64,000 bases of DNA from JAMXLO01 sp963812075 (GTDB lineage Bacteria; Pseudomonadota; Alphaproteobacteria; Acetobacterales; Acetobacteraceae): positions 248,001-312,000 of the forward strand of contig CAWETN010000019.1 in assembly GCA_963812075.1 (NCBI GenBank). Reading direction: 5' to 3'. The stretch's first letter is position 1; the number at the start of each line of letters is the position of its first letter. Below the pieces are notes generated by a model. The model was not told the DNA's origin. It searched no databases and worked only from the letters and a program-made list of their open reading frames with translations. Below, piece by piece: positions 45,393-55,405 of the stretch. The translations under genes and the position numbers were made by a program.

Positions 45393-47149
45393 GCGACGTG
45401 CTCGTGAAGGGCGGGGGCTGGACGACAGCCGATAGTTGTCACTTCGATGTGGACGCTCATTTCGAGGTCAACGGCACCTGGGCAGGCATCGGGCCGTTGG
45501 TCGAGATCGCCTATCTGCGGCTGCTCGAGGCAGGGGTTCCGGCGATCATCGCGCAGTACGACTACGAGTTGTATCTGGCGCTGCCGCGGCAGCGGCACCG
45601 GATCCATCCGCGCCGTCAGTGCCTGACCGACACTGCCGTCGGTATCGAGCGTACGCGCTTCTATCCCGTGGAGCGGGCCTATCGCGTGATCCATGGGCTG
45701 GTCGGTTTTATCCTGCATGCGAAGCAGAGCCTGGGCGATGACGGCCAATGGACTGTCGTCGTACGGAACTTCGACCATGCGCAACATCTGTCGGTGCGGG
45801 CAATCGGCGAGCTGGCGCGACGCGGCACGCGACATGGGATCGACGTCGTGATCCAGCACGGACCTGACGACGCGCCGCCTGTGGTCGAGGCAGCGGATGC
45901 AGCCGAATGGATGAAGCAGATCGATAGCGGCGTCGAAGCGGTGCTGGAAGACAGGTTTCCGCTGCTGCTTCGGCATTATCGAAGCGCCGGCGACCGGCTC
46001 ACGGTGGCGCAGCTGGCATTCAAAGCCTTGGTCGTCTGCAACCGCCGCGGCTACTACCACGAGGGCAAAAGCCTGTTGCCCGACATTCTGCCCTGCTTCG
46101 ATCAGCTGGTGGGAAGCGACGAAGCCAGGCGCATGAGCAGCGTGAGCGAGATCAACAGCTGCCTGGTCGCCACAAACGACGGCGAGCGCGCGCTGCAGAT
46201 CGTTCGCGATCTCGCCGTTCCGCATGTCAGCAGGCCATCGCTTCTCGCCCACATGAACTATGTGCTGGCGATGCACCACCTCCGCTATCTCGAAGCGAAG
46301 GACCTGGAGCGCGCCGAACAGCTCATCCTGAGCGCCGTGCAGGATGTCCGCGCGGCGGAAGAGAGTGAACACCTCGAAGAGCACGCGTTCTTGCGGGCGT
46401 TCATCGACAATGGTCTGGCGTTCCTCCGGGTCCGGCAGAAGCAGCACCAGGAGGCGTTGGATCTATGTGGGTCGGCCTATGAGTTCGTGACCCGGTGCGT
46501 GGGCGAGGACCGGCATCTGCTGCATCGCTCGGTCCTGCAGTACAACATGGCACAGGTCTATGCCATCCTGGGCCGGCAGGACGAAAGCCTGATGTGCTAC
46601 CGGCAGGCGATCGCCATGGACCCGTTCTATGCCGAGTACCACGCCGAGAGCGGCAATATCCTGCAGCAGCTGGGCCGCGTTCGGGAGGCGATCGAGTGCT
46701 ATGCCGAAGCGCTTCGCTGCAGCCCGAACTATCCGGAGGTGCTGCTTCGAAAGGCGATCTGTCATGCCAGCGAGGGCGAGTGGTCCGAGGCGCTGAACTG
46801 CTCCGCGACGTGTCTCGAACTGAGCCCGGATCAGCCGGACCTGCTTGCCGCACGAACCGAGATATTGACCGAACTGGGCCAGGTCGATGCGGCACTGGCG
46901 GAATTCGACCAGGCGATTGCTGCTGATGGCGATTCGGTCGCGCTGCGGGTCAATCGCGCGGTGCTGCACTTCAACAATGGATCCTATGACCTGGCGCTGG
47001 CGGACATGAACCAGGCGATCGTCCGCGACGCGGATAATCCTGCACACTACGAGAACCGTGCCGCCATATATAAGGCAGCCGAACAGCCTGACCTGTGCCA
47101 GCGCGATCTGGACATGGCGGCGAAGCTTGCCGGACCGGCGGTGCCATGA
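45389..47149 (+). CDS. TPR-repeat protein of the peptide locus
   Basis: A 586-residue soluble protein. Residues ~375-585 hold about six tetratricopeptide repeats (LQYNMAQVYAILGRQDESLM; YHAESGNILQQLGRVREAIE; LRKAICHASEGEWSEALNC), a docking scaffold. The N-terminal ~370 residues are not a family I recognise. One stretch (WTVVVRNFDHAQHLSVRAIG, then ELARRG) looks like the Walker-B-side strand and helix of an ATPase, but no Walker A is present. The start overlaps the protease stop and the end overlaps the HlyD start, so it is an integral part of the operon. It may bring substrate to the protease or exporter. Confidence 0.75.
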   Translation: MSDVLVKGGGWTTADSCHFDVDAHFEVNGTWAGIGPLVEIAYLRLLEAGVPAIIAQYDYELYLALPRQRHRIHPRRQCLTDTAVGIERTRFYPVERAYRVIHGLVGFILHAKQSLGDDGQWTVVVRNFDHAQHLSVRAIGELARRGTRHGIDVVIQHGPDDAPPVVEAADAAEWMKQIDSGVEAVLEDRFPLLLRHYRSAGDRLTVAQLAFKALVVCNRRGYYHEGKSLLPDILPCFDQLVGSDEARRMSSVSEINSCLVATNDGERALQIVRDLAVPHVSRPSLLAHMNYVLAMHHLRYLEAKDLERAEQLILSAVQDVRAAEESEHLEEHAFLRAFIDNGLAFLRVRQKQHQEALDLCGSAYEFVTRCVGEDRHLLHRSVLQYNMAQVYAILGRQDESLMCYRQAIAMDPFYAEYHAESGNILQQLGRVREAIECYAEALRCSPNYPEVLLRKAICHASEGEWSEALNCSATCLELSPDQPDLLAARTEILTELGQVDAALAEFDQAIAADGDSVALRVNRAVLHFNNGSYDLALADMNQAIVRDADNPAHYENRAAIYKAAEQPDLCQRDLDMAAKLAGPAVP

Positions 47150-48423
47150 CTGCCGCCGGTCATGTCAGCGTCTTTGCCGGCATGGACCGGCCCCTGGCCC
47201 GACGCCGGATCACTCCGCGCATGCTGGTGGGTGGCGCGGCGTCGGTGGCCGCACTGGCGGCAGCCTGGATGATGCTGCAGCAGCCGGAACGCAGCTTTCG
47301 CCTGGATGCGTCGCGGGTCGCGATCTCCAGCGTGACCACAGCTCCGTTTCACGACTTCATTCCGCTGCGCGGCAAGGTCGTGCCCTTGGTCAGCGTCATG
47401 CTCGACGCGGTCCAGGGGGGCCGCGTGGAGGAAGTGCTGGCGGAAGCCGGGCAGCATGTCGTTGCCGGGCAACGCCTGATCCGGCTGTCCGATCCGCAGC
47501 TCGAACTGGATGCGATCGCGCGCGAAACGCAGGTGATCGCCCAAATGAACAGCCAGCAGTCGCTGCAGCTGAATTTCGAGCTGACGCGGACCAACGATGA
47601 AAAGGCGCTGGCGGGAGCGCAGTACAACATCGTGCGTCTCAGCCGTGAGGTTGCACGGCGACGCCCCCTGGCCGAAGTGGGTTTCACGTCGCGAGAGAAG
47701 CTAGATCAGTCGGCCGACGAACTGGATTATCAGAAACGGCTGGCTGCAATCTCCGACGACGCGCTGGTGCGCGACGCGGCAGTGATCACTCGCAGCAATG
47801 AACTGATCCGCAAGACGGCGGCGCGGCTCGATGCCAACCTTGCAGCCGCCAAGGCCCAGCTCGACACGCTGACCGTGCGCGCGCCGGTGGACGGTGTGCT
47901 CACTGCGCTCGACGCACATATCGGAGAGCAGAAGACCCGCGGCCAACATCTCGGGCAGATCGACCGCGACTCCGGGTTCAAGGTGACGATCCAGGTCGAT
48001 GAGTTCTATCTGGCCCGCGTCAGGCCCGGGCAGCATGTCGCCGCGACCATCGACGGCGCGTCCCACCCGCTCGTGGTGACCAAGGTCTATCCGCAGGTCA
48101 AGGACGGCAAGTTCGAGATCGATCTTGCGTGGGAAGGCGAGACGCCGGAAGGGCTGCGGCGTGGTCAGGCGGTGCAGGGCAAGCTCGAGATGGGCAATGA
48201 CACGCCTGCGACGGTGCTGCGGGCCGGTCCGTTCCTTGAAGTCTCCGGCGGCGCCTGGGTCTTCGTGCTCGACGCCAACGGCAGCAGCGCCACGCGTCGG
48301 CCGGTCAAGCTCGGGCGCCGCACGACCGAGATGGTCGAGGTGCTGAGCGGGCTTCATCCGGGCGACCGGGTCGTCACCTCGGACTACACCGGCCTCGATC
48401 GCATCGACAGGCTGGTTCTCTGA
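47146..48423 (+). CDS. HlyD/RND-type periplasmic adaptor protein
   Basis: A 425-residue membrane fusion protein. One N-terminal helix (MLVGGAASVAALAAAWMML) anchors it. The split lipoyl domain is marked by GRVEEVLAEAGQHVVAGQRL and the return strand LTVRAPVDGVLTALDAHIGE, separated by a ~150-residue coiled-coil hairpin. The beta-barrel domain follows (VTIQVDEFYLARVRPGQHV). It links the inner-membrane ABC exporter to an outer-membrane channel, which is not encoded here. The start overlaps the TPR gene stop by four bases. Confidence 0.88.
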   Translation: MTAAGHVSVFAGMDRPLARRRITPRMLVGGAASVAALAAAWMMLQQPERSFRLDASRVAISSVTTAPFHDFIPLRGKVVPLVSVMLDAVQGGRVEEVLAEAGQHVVAGQRLIRLSDPQLELDAIARETQVIAQMNSQQSLQLNFELTRTNDEKALAGAQYNIVRLSREVARRRPLAEVGFTSREKLDQSADELDYQKRLAAISDDALVRDAAVITRSNELIRKTAARLDANLAAAKAQLDTLTVRAPVDGVLTALDAHIGEQKTRGQHLGQIDRDSGFKVTIQVDEFYLARVRPGQHVAATIDGASHPLVVTKVYPQVKDGKFEIDLAWEGETPEGLRRGQAVQGKLEMGNDTPATVLRAGPFLEVSGGAWVFVLDANGSSATRRPVKLGRRTTEMVEVLSGLHPGDRVVTSDYTGLDRIDRLVL

Positions 48424-48446
48424 ACCAGGGAGAGGATTGCTGCGCC

Positions 48447-49130
48447 ATGCTCAAACTCGTGAACCTGACGAAGTGCTACCGCACCAGCGAAGTGGAGACC
48501 GTTGCCCTGAGGCAGGTCAGCCTGGAGATCGACCAGGGCGAATTCCTCGCCATCATGGGGCCATCTGGCTGCGGCAAGTCGAGCCTGTTGAACATTCTCG
48601 GCCTGCTCGACAGCCCGACCGACGGTCAACTGTTCTTCCTGGGCGAAGACATCGCGCATGCGTCGGAACGGCGGCTGACCTTGCTGCGCCGCGCCAATGT
48701 CGGCTTCGTGTTCCAGAGCTTCAACCTGATCGACGAACTCACGGTGGCAGAGAACGTCGAGGTCGCGCTGATCTATCGCAACGTCCCCTCGGCAGAGCGC
48801 AAGCGGCGCATCGATGCCGCACTCGAGCAGGTGGGACTGCCGCACCGCGCGCGCCATCTGCCGCAACAGCTCTCCGGCGGACAGCAGCAGCGCGTCGCTG
48901 TGGCGCGCGCGCTGGTCGCCGCCCCCAAGCTCATCCTGGCCGACGAGCCCACGGGCAATCTCGATACCGCCAACGGCGACGCCGTGATGGGCATGCTGAC
49001 GGATATCGCCAAGGCAGGCACGACCGTCGTCATGGTCACGCACAGCCATGCGCACGCGGCCTACGCCGGGCGCACGATCGAATTGCTCGACGGACAGGTG
49101 GTGCCCGCATTGCACCAGATAGCGGCCTGA
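48447..49130 (+). CDS. ABC transporter ATP-binding protein (MacB/LolD type)
   Basis: A 227-residue ATPase with Walker A GPSGCGKSS, Q-loop FVFQSFNLIDELTVAENV, signature LSGGQQQRVAVARA, Walker B LILADEPTGNLD and the H-loop VMVTHSH. It has the short size and the LIDELTV loop of the MacB/LolD group, which energises mechanotransmission by FtsX-type permeases rather than transport through the membrane domain. It lies 23 bases after the HlyD gene and 19 before the permease. Confidence 0.92.
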   Translation: MLKLVNLTKCYRTSEVETVALRQVSLEIDQGEFLAIMGPSGCGKSSLLNILGLLDSPTDGQLFFLGEDIAHASERRLTLLRRANVGFVFQSFNLIDELTVAENVEVALIYRNVPSAERKRRIDAALEQVGLPHRARHLPQQLSGGQQQRVAVARALVAAPKLILADEPTGNLDTANGDAVMGMLTDIAKAGTTVVMVTHSHAHAAYAGRTIELLDGQVVPALHQIAA

Positions 49131-49149
49131 GCGCCCCCGGAGGAAAACC

Positions 49150-51627
49150 ATGCTGCGAAACTGTCTTTCCGCCGCCTGGCGGAATGCCGTGCATGACCGG
49201 TTCTATGCCCTGCTGAACGTCCTCGGCCTTGCGCTGGGGCTCGCCGCGGTGATCCTGATCTGGCTCTTCGTGCGCGACGAGGTGTCGTTCAACCGGTTCC
49301 TCGCCGGCTACCAGGATGTCTACCGAGTGCAGCTGACGATCGGCGAGTCCGGCCAGCGGCCAGCGACCTGGGCATCGACACCGGAACGGATGGCCGCAGA
49401 GCTGAAGCTGGACTTCCCCGAGATCGCCGGCGCCGCGCGCGATGCGAAGCAAAGCGCCGGCGTGCGCCATGGCGAGGTCAGCGCGGCCGAGGCGATCGAA
49501 TGGGTCGATCCGACCTTCCTCACCGTGCTGGGCTATCCGTTGCTGCGCGGCGATCCCGCCACGGCCCTGGCCGAGCCGGATTCGATCGTGCTGACCCGAA
49601 CGCTGGCGCAGAAGTACTTCGGCACAATCGATTGCATCGGCCGCACACTGGACATCAACCAGATCCACCCGATCAGGGTCACCGGCATCGCGGAAGACCC
49701 GCCGCCGAATTCCTCGGTGAAGTTCACAGCGCTCGCATCCGGCAAGACCGGTTACGGGAAGCTCGCCACGCTGGATGCTGCACCACAGGTGCTGACCGCG
49801 CTGAACATCACCGTGTCGACGTATGTGCGCTTGCGTCCCGGCACTGCGCCGGACTCGCTGACCGATCGGCTGCACACCTTCGCTCTCGCGCACTACCCAA
49901 GCGGCGATCCGGGCGAGGCGCTGTTTCAGTCGCTGTATCTGAATTCGCTGGCGACCGTGCATCTGTATCCGTTCAACCCCGACACGAACGAGCCCAACAT
50001 CCGGATGCAGACGCTGTTTGCCGTCGCGGCGACGGGGCTGCTCATCCTGCTGCTGGCGGGGATCAACTTCGTCAATCTGGTGACGGCGCGCGCGACGCGT
50101 CGCGCGGTGGAGATCGGCATGCGCAAGGCGCTGGGTGCCAGGCGCAGCCAGCTGCTGTTGCAGTTCATGGGCGAGTCGATCGGCTACTCGCTGGTCGCGA
50201 TGGTGCTGGCGATGGGTGTGGCGACGCTGTTCCTGCCGTACCTCAACGCCTTTCTCGACCGTGGGATCGCCTTCGACTTCTGGCGGCAGCCGCTGCTGGC
50301 GGCAGTGCCGATTGCGGCTTCCGTGCTGCTCGGGGCCATCGCCGGTGTGTACCCAGCCGTCATCCTGTCGCGCTTCCGACCGGCGCAGGTGCTGAAGGCC
50401 GGATCGGGCGGCCTGATCGGCGGCGGTCGGATGCGTCTGGGCCTGGTGGTGTTCCAGTTCACCGTCACGATCGCCCTGCTGATCGCGACCACGGTGATTT
50501 ACCGGCAGATCTCGTTCGCGACCTCCAAGGCCCTGCGCTTCGAGAAGGATCTCATTCTTACGGTCGATCTGACTGGCATGCCGCAGCAATCCACGCCGGA
50601 TGGTCTCGATCGACGGGAGAACGCACCGGTCGAGGCGTTGCGCACTCAGATGGCCGGGGTGCCAGGCGTCCGCGCCATCGCCGGCACCTTCGTGGTGCCG
50701 CTGCTGACCCAGTCGTTCTCCCTGGAGTTCTCGCGGCCTGACCGCGTCGACCTGCCGCCGGTCTCCTTCAACATTCTGCCGATCGATTTCGGCTACTTCG
50801 ACCTGTACCGGGTGCCGCTGCTGGCCGGTCGCGATTTCTCCCGCGAGTTCACCGAGGACAAAATGTCGGCCGCGAACAAGTCCAGGCTCAGCTCGGCGAT
50901 CATCAACGAGACCGCGATGCGCGCGTTGGGCTTCGCCGATGCGGCGTCGGTGATCGGACAGGAGGTGCAAAGCGCGGACCCGGGGTTCCCGGAACGCCGT
51001 CATCGCATCGTCGGCGTGGTGCCGGATTTTCCTCTCGGTTCGATCCGGAATCCGGTGCCGCCCAGTGTGTTTATCATAGACCCGGACATGTTCAACGTGC
51101 TGAACGTGAAACTGTCAGGGTCCAACCTGCTCGAAACGCTGCGGCGTCTGGATGCAGTCTGGCTGGAGTTCGTGCCGGAGCGACCGATCAACCGCGTCTT
51201 CCTCGACGACCGGATCGCCGGGCTGTATCTCGACGTCACGCGCGAAGGGCGGATGTTCGCTGCGTTCGCCGGCTTCGCCATGGCGATCGGCTGCCTGGGG
51301 CTGATTGGGCTGTCCGCGTACACCGCAGAGCGGCGAACCAAGGAGATCGGCGTCCGCAAGGCACTTGGTGCCTCCACCACCGATGTCGTCTGGCTGCTGA
51401 CCAGACAGTTCGCCAAGCCGGTCTTGGTGGCGAACGTGCTTGCCTGGCCGCTTGCCTGGTACGTCATGCGTGGCTGGCTCGATGGCTTCGCCTACCGGAT
51501 CGACCTCGACCTCGGACCCTTCGTTATCGCCGGGGTCGCGGCCATCGCCATTGCCGTGGCAACGACCGCCTTCCATGCGATCCAGGCGGCACGGTCGCGC
51601 CCGATCATCGCATTGCGGTACGAATAG
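49150..51627 (+). CDS. MacB/FtsX-type ABC permease with duplicated core
   Basis: An 825-residue permease. It begins with one helix (LLNVLGLALGLAAVILIWLF) and a periplasmic MacB_PCD domain, then a three-helix FtsX domain (LLILLLAGINFVNLVTARAT, then RAVEIGMRKALGARRSQLLL). A second periplasmic domain and second FtsX domain follow (GCLGLIGLSAYTAERRTKEI, then GVRKALGA). The duplicated 8-helix layout is typical of exporters working with HlyD adaptors. GGAGGAAAACC precedes the start. Last gene of the peptide locus. Confidence 0.9.
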   Translation: MLRNCLSAAWRNAVHDRFYALLNVLGLALGLAAVILIWLFVRDEVSFNRFLAGYQDVYRVQLTIGESGQRPATWASTPERMAAELKLDFPEIAGAARDAKQSAGVRHGEVSAAEAIEWVDPTFLTVLGYPLLRGDPATALAEPDSIVLTRTLAQKYFGTIDCIGRTLDINQIHPIRVTGIAEDPPPNSSVKFTALASGKTGYGKLATLDAAPQVLTALNITVSTYVRLRPGTAPDSLTDRLHTFALAHYPSGDPGEALFQSLYLNSLATVHLYPFNPDTNEPNIRMQTLFAVAATGLLILLLAGINFVNLVTARATRRAVEIGMRKALGARRSQLLLQFMGESIGYSLVAMVLAMGVATLFLPYLNAFLDRGIAFDFWRQPLLAAVPIAASVLLGAIAGVYPAVILSRFRPAQVLKAGSGGLIGGGRMRLGLVVFQFTVTIALLIATTVIYRQISFATSKALRFEKDLILTVDLTGMPQQSTPDGLDRRENAPVEALRTQMAGVPGVRAIAGTFVVPLLTQSFSLEFSRPDRVDLPPVSFNILPIDFGYFDLYRVPLLAGRDFSREFTEDKMSAANKSRLSSAIINETAMRALGFADAASVIGQEVQSADPGFPERRHRIVGVVPDFPLGSIRNPVPPSVFIIDPDMFNVLNVKLSGSNLLETLRRLDAVWLEFVPERPINRVFLDDRIAGLYLDVTREGRMFAAFAGFAMAIGCLGLIGLSAYTAERRTKEIGVRKALGASTTDVVWLLTRQFAKPVLVANVLAWPLAWYVMRGWLDGFAYRIDLDLGPFVIAGVAAIAIAVATTAFHAIQAARSRPIIALRYE

Positions 51628-51796
51628 CCCGGGGGCAGCGCCGGGCAGGAACGCTGCACCCATTCGTGACGCCTCTCCGTACCAAGCACAGCCGAAAGTC
51701 GGGCATCTCGACGCTGATCGCCGGTCGGATGGAGGTCAGGCGATGACATGGCATTGATGTTCGGAGCCGTCCGACCGGATGCACGAACCGAGAAGG

Positions 51797-51816
51797 GGCG
51801 GACCTCGCGGTCCGCC
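51797..51816 (-). terminator. hairpin downstream of groL
   Basis: An 8-bp perfect inverted repeat (GGCGGACC, loop TCGC, GGTCCGCC) 28 bases beyond the groL stop. There is no T tract. Likely end of the groESL transcript. Confidence 0.5.
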
Positions 51817-51843
51817 TCGCGTTCATACGGCCAAGAGCTCCGA

Positions 51844-53490
<1,647 letters not shown>

Positions 53491-53537
53491 GGGTAACTAT
53501 CCTCCCGTATTGCGTTCTGGTGATTGTCCGGCGCCGA

Positions 53538-53855
53538 TCAGGCTGCCTTGCGCTTTGCCGCAGGCTGTCCCTCGATGATGCCCATGATATCGGACTCTTT
53601 CATGATCAGGAGCTCCTCACCATCGAGCTTCACCTCGGTGCCCGACCACTTGCCGAACAGGATGCGGTCGCTGGCTTTGACATCGAGCGGCACCAGCTTG
53701 CCGGCTTCGTCGCGCGCGCCAGGGCCCACGGCGATAACCTCACCTTCCATCGGCTTCTCCTTTGCCGTGTCGGGGATGATGATGCCGCCCGAGGTCTTTT
53801 CCTCGGCTTCTATCCGACGGACCACGACGCGGTCGTGCAGCGGTCGGAACTTCAT
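53538..53855 (-). CDS. groS: co-chaperonin GroES (10 kDa)
   Basis: A 105-residue GroES from ATG 53855 with AAAGGGGG upstream: KFRPLHDRVVVRRIEAEEKT, the mobile loop TSGGIIIPDTAKEKP, and EGEVIAVGPGARDEAGKLVP. The C-terminus is about ten residues longer than usual with a basic end (QPAAKRKAA). The cap of the GroEL chamber. An extended upstream reading passes through non-coding leader and is not used. Confidence 0.95.
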   Translation of the reverse strand: MKFRPLHDRVVVRRIEAEEKTSGGIIIPDTAKEKPMEGEVIAVGPGARDEAGKLVPLDVKASDRILFGKWSGTEVKLDGEELLIMKESDIMGIIEGQPAAKRKAA

Positions 53856-53945
53856 GCGGAACCCCCTTTGGTTGATCGTGGACGGTGGTTTGTTCGCGTT
53901 CACGAACGATATCGGCCCGCTCATCCGGGCCACGGAGGCTGATCC

Positions 53946-53972
53946 TTAGCACTCTCCGCCCGAGAGTGCCAG
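53946..53972 (-). promoter_or_regulatory. CIRCE operator (HrcA site) of groESL
   Basis: On the minus strand: CTGGCACTC, 9-base spacer, GAGTGCTAA. The consensus is TTAGCACTC-N9-GAGTGCTAA; one arm is perfect, the other 7 of 9. It lies about 90 bases upstream of the groS start, the classical position for HrcA repression. Confidence 0.88.
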
Positions 53973-54084
53973 CGCCTGCGCACCGCTGCGCCAGGGACGG
54001 TTGGTGACTGACCTTTGCACGGCTAGGGTCCGTGAGCCTGACGCGGGCGGAATGTCCAATCGCCAGCAACCCGGCCAGCAGGCC

Positions 54085-54290
54085 GGTTTGAGAGTCCGCC
54101 TCCGGCCCTGGGTGAGCATGACCGGCTGGCGCGCGGTGCGCGCCGTCATGGAGGCGGCCCCCACGCCTCGACACAAGCGGCTGCGGCACGGTTTCGGCGT
54201 TACGGCCGTCTCGGCCGGCATCCCCGCTGAACCTGGTGCGGAAGTGGCTGACCATGTCCAGCTCTCCCCATAGCGATTGCGGCCCTTTGG
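54085..54290 (+). pseudogene. tyrosine recombinase (integrase) C-terminal remnant
   Basis: The plus-strand frame reads RPWVSMTGWRAVRAVMEAA and RLRHGFGVTAVSAGIP. It shifts by one base at about 54230 to LNLVRKWLTMSSS. This matches the HGFGVxAVxAGIPLNLVxKWLGH box of XerD/integron-like recombinases, with the conserved His-x-x-Arg region partly present. The N-terminal domain and the catalytic Tyr are missing. It is a degraded mobile-element fragment just upstream of groESL. Confidence 0.55.
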
Positions 54291-54702
54291 CGACTGGCGC
54301 GATGCTTGTCAGCCAACCTCGAGGATCCCGAGGATGAACCTTCTCATTACCGCGTTCATTATCGCCACTGCTGCACTGGCTCTTGCGTGCGAATTGAACA
54401 CGTCCGCCGGTGCAGACTTCTCAATCAACCGTCGTCTCGCAATCCAGCGGAGCACAGCAGAGCAAGTCAGTGCAGCAACACAAGCGCTCCTAGCGCAAAC
54501 ACCTGGACACCACCTTTGCACGGCGCCATTGGTTAGTGCGACGCAATGCTGGACACGAGCGGAGTTGCGCGGTCTCCGTCTGATCCTGCGCAGTGGCACG
54601 ACTTCCCGCGCGCGACGGCCGGGGCACAGACGTGGCAAGGCCGCAGCCAGATACGCTCGGCGGCCGACGACAGCAGGACGTGAGGCGCGTGGCAATAGTG
54701 GA
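54291..54702. other. intergenic region, no supported gene
   Basis: About 410 bases. A plus-strand frame with a signal-like start (NLLITAFIIATAALALA from 54334) exists, but its downstream part becomes Arg-rich and overlaps the minus-strand gene at 54703, so I do not call it. Confidence 0.35.
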
Positions 54703-55155
54703 TCAAGCAGAGGACACTTCGTTAGCACGCTCTATAGTTTCGGCGAGCGAACCGACCTGAGGCTTGATATCGTCGCTGGTGAGCACGGCGCCGTCACGCG
54801 GCTGTTCGACAGTCTCTTCAGCAACGAACTCGACCGCCGCAACGACATGGGCAAGGTTGACTGTCGCTACTGATGCCCCGGGGACCGGTGCGCCGAGATA
54901 GTGCTTCGGTCGCCAAGCGAGATCTATCCCATCAGGGATCCCAGAATGATCGAACAGCACGTCCAACAAGACGATGCCGTCCGATGACTGATGCAACGCA
55001 ACGATGGATGTGATCCTGATGATATCACCCGAAGTCAACATCAGCCCAAACCGGCCGCGTAGCCCGATCATGCGGCTCCCGAGCCACGCTGGCAAAAAGC
55101 GAGCGGCGTCCTCGGAATCTGTGATGCGTGTCCACGTCAACGACTGCTCCTCCAT
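54703..55155 (-). CDS. hypothetical protein
   Basis: A 150-residue soluble protein with mixed strands and helices: FLPAWLGSRMIGLRGRFGLM, TSGDIIRITSIVALHQSSDG and LLDVLFDHSGIPDGIDLAWR. The composition is balanced and unlike the shadow frames around it. No family, signal peptide or membrane segment is recognised. It lies between the recombinase remnant and the hybrid kinase, on the same strand as the kinase. Confidence 0.55.
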   Translation of the reverse strand: MEEQSLTWTRITDSEDAARFLPAWLGSRMIGLRGRFGLMLTSGDIIRITSIVALHQSSDGIVLLDVLFDHSGIPDGIDLAWRPKHYLGAPVPGASVATVNLAHVVAAVEFVAEETVEQPRDGAVLTSDDIKPQVGSLAETIERANEVSSA

Positions 55156-55405
55156 TTACCCCAGGGCTGATTCAAGCTTGCGCCGCCGAGGATGGGGCGC
55201 AGACGATGTGGCGCCAAGCAAGTCCATCCCATCGCGCCGTGGCACCAATGCGGAGGCCACCGCCGAAATCGAGCCGCGGTCACCGAAATCGACCGAATCG
55301 CACTCCGCTGCACGGGAAACGCCATGAACGGATGGTTTGGCCTGCGGCTGTGACGGGACCAAACGCCCTTCCCCTGGGGCCAGGAGGCAATGTCCTGCAC
55401 GGTGA

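Noticed and set aside
49036..51003. 655-codon minus-strand frame opposite the permease
   Set aside because: His/Arg/Gln-rich shadow; the plus strand encodes an FtsX-type permease with clear helices.
54334..54873. Plus-strand frame with a signal-like N-terminus
   Set aside because: Only the first ~30 residues look protein-like; the rest is Arg-rich and runs into the better minus-strand gene at 54703.
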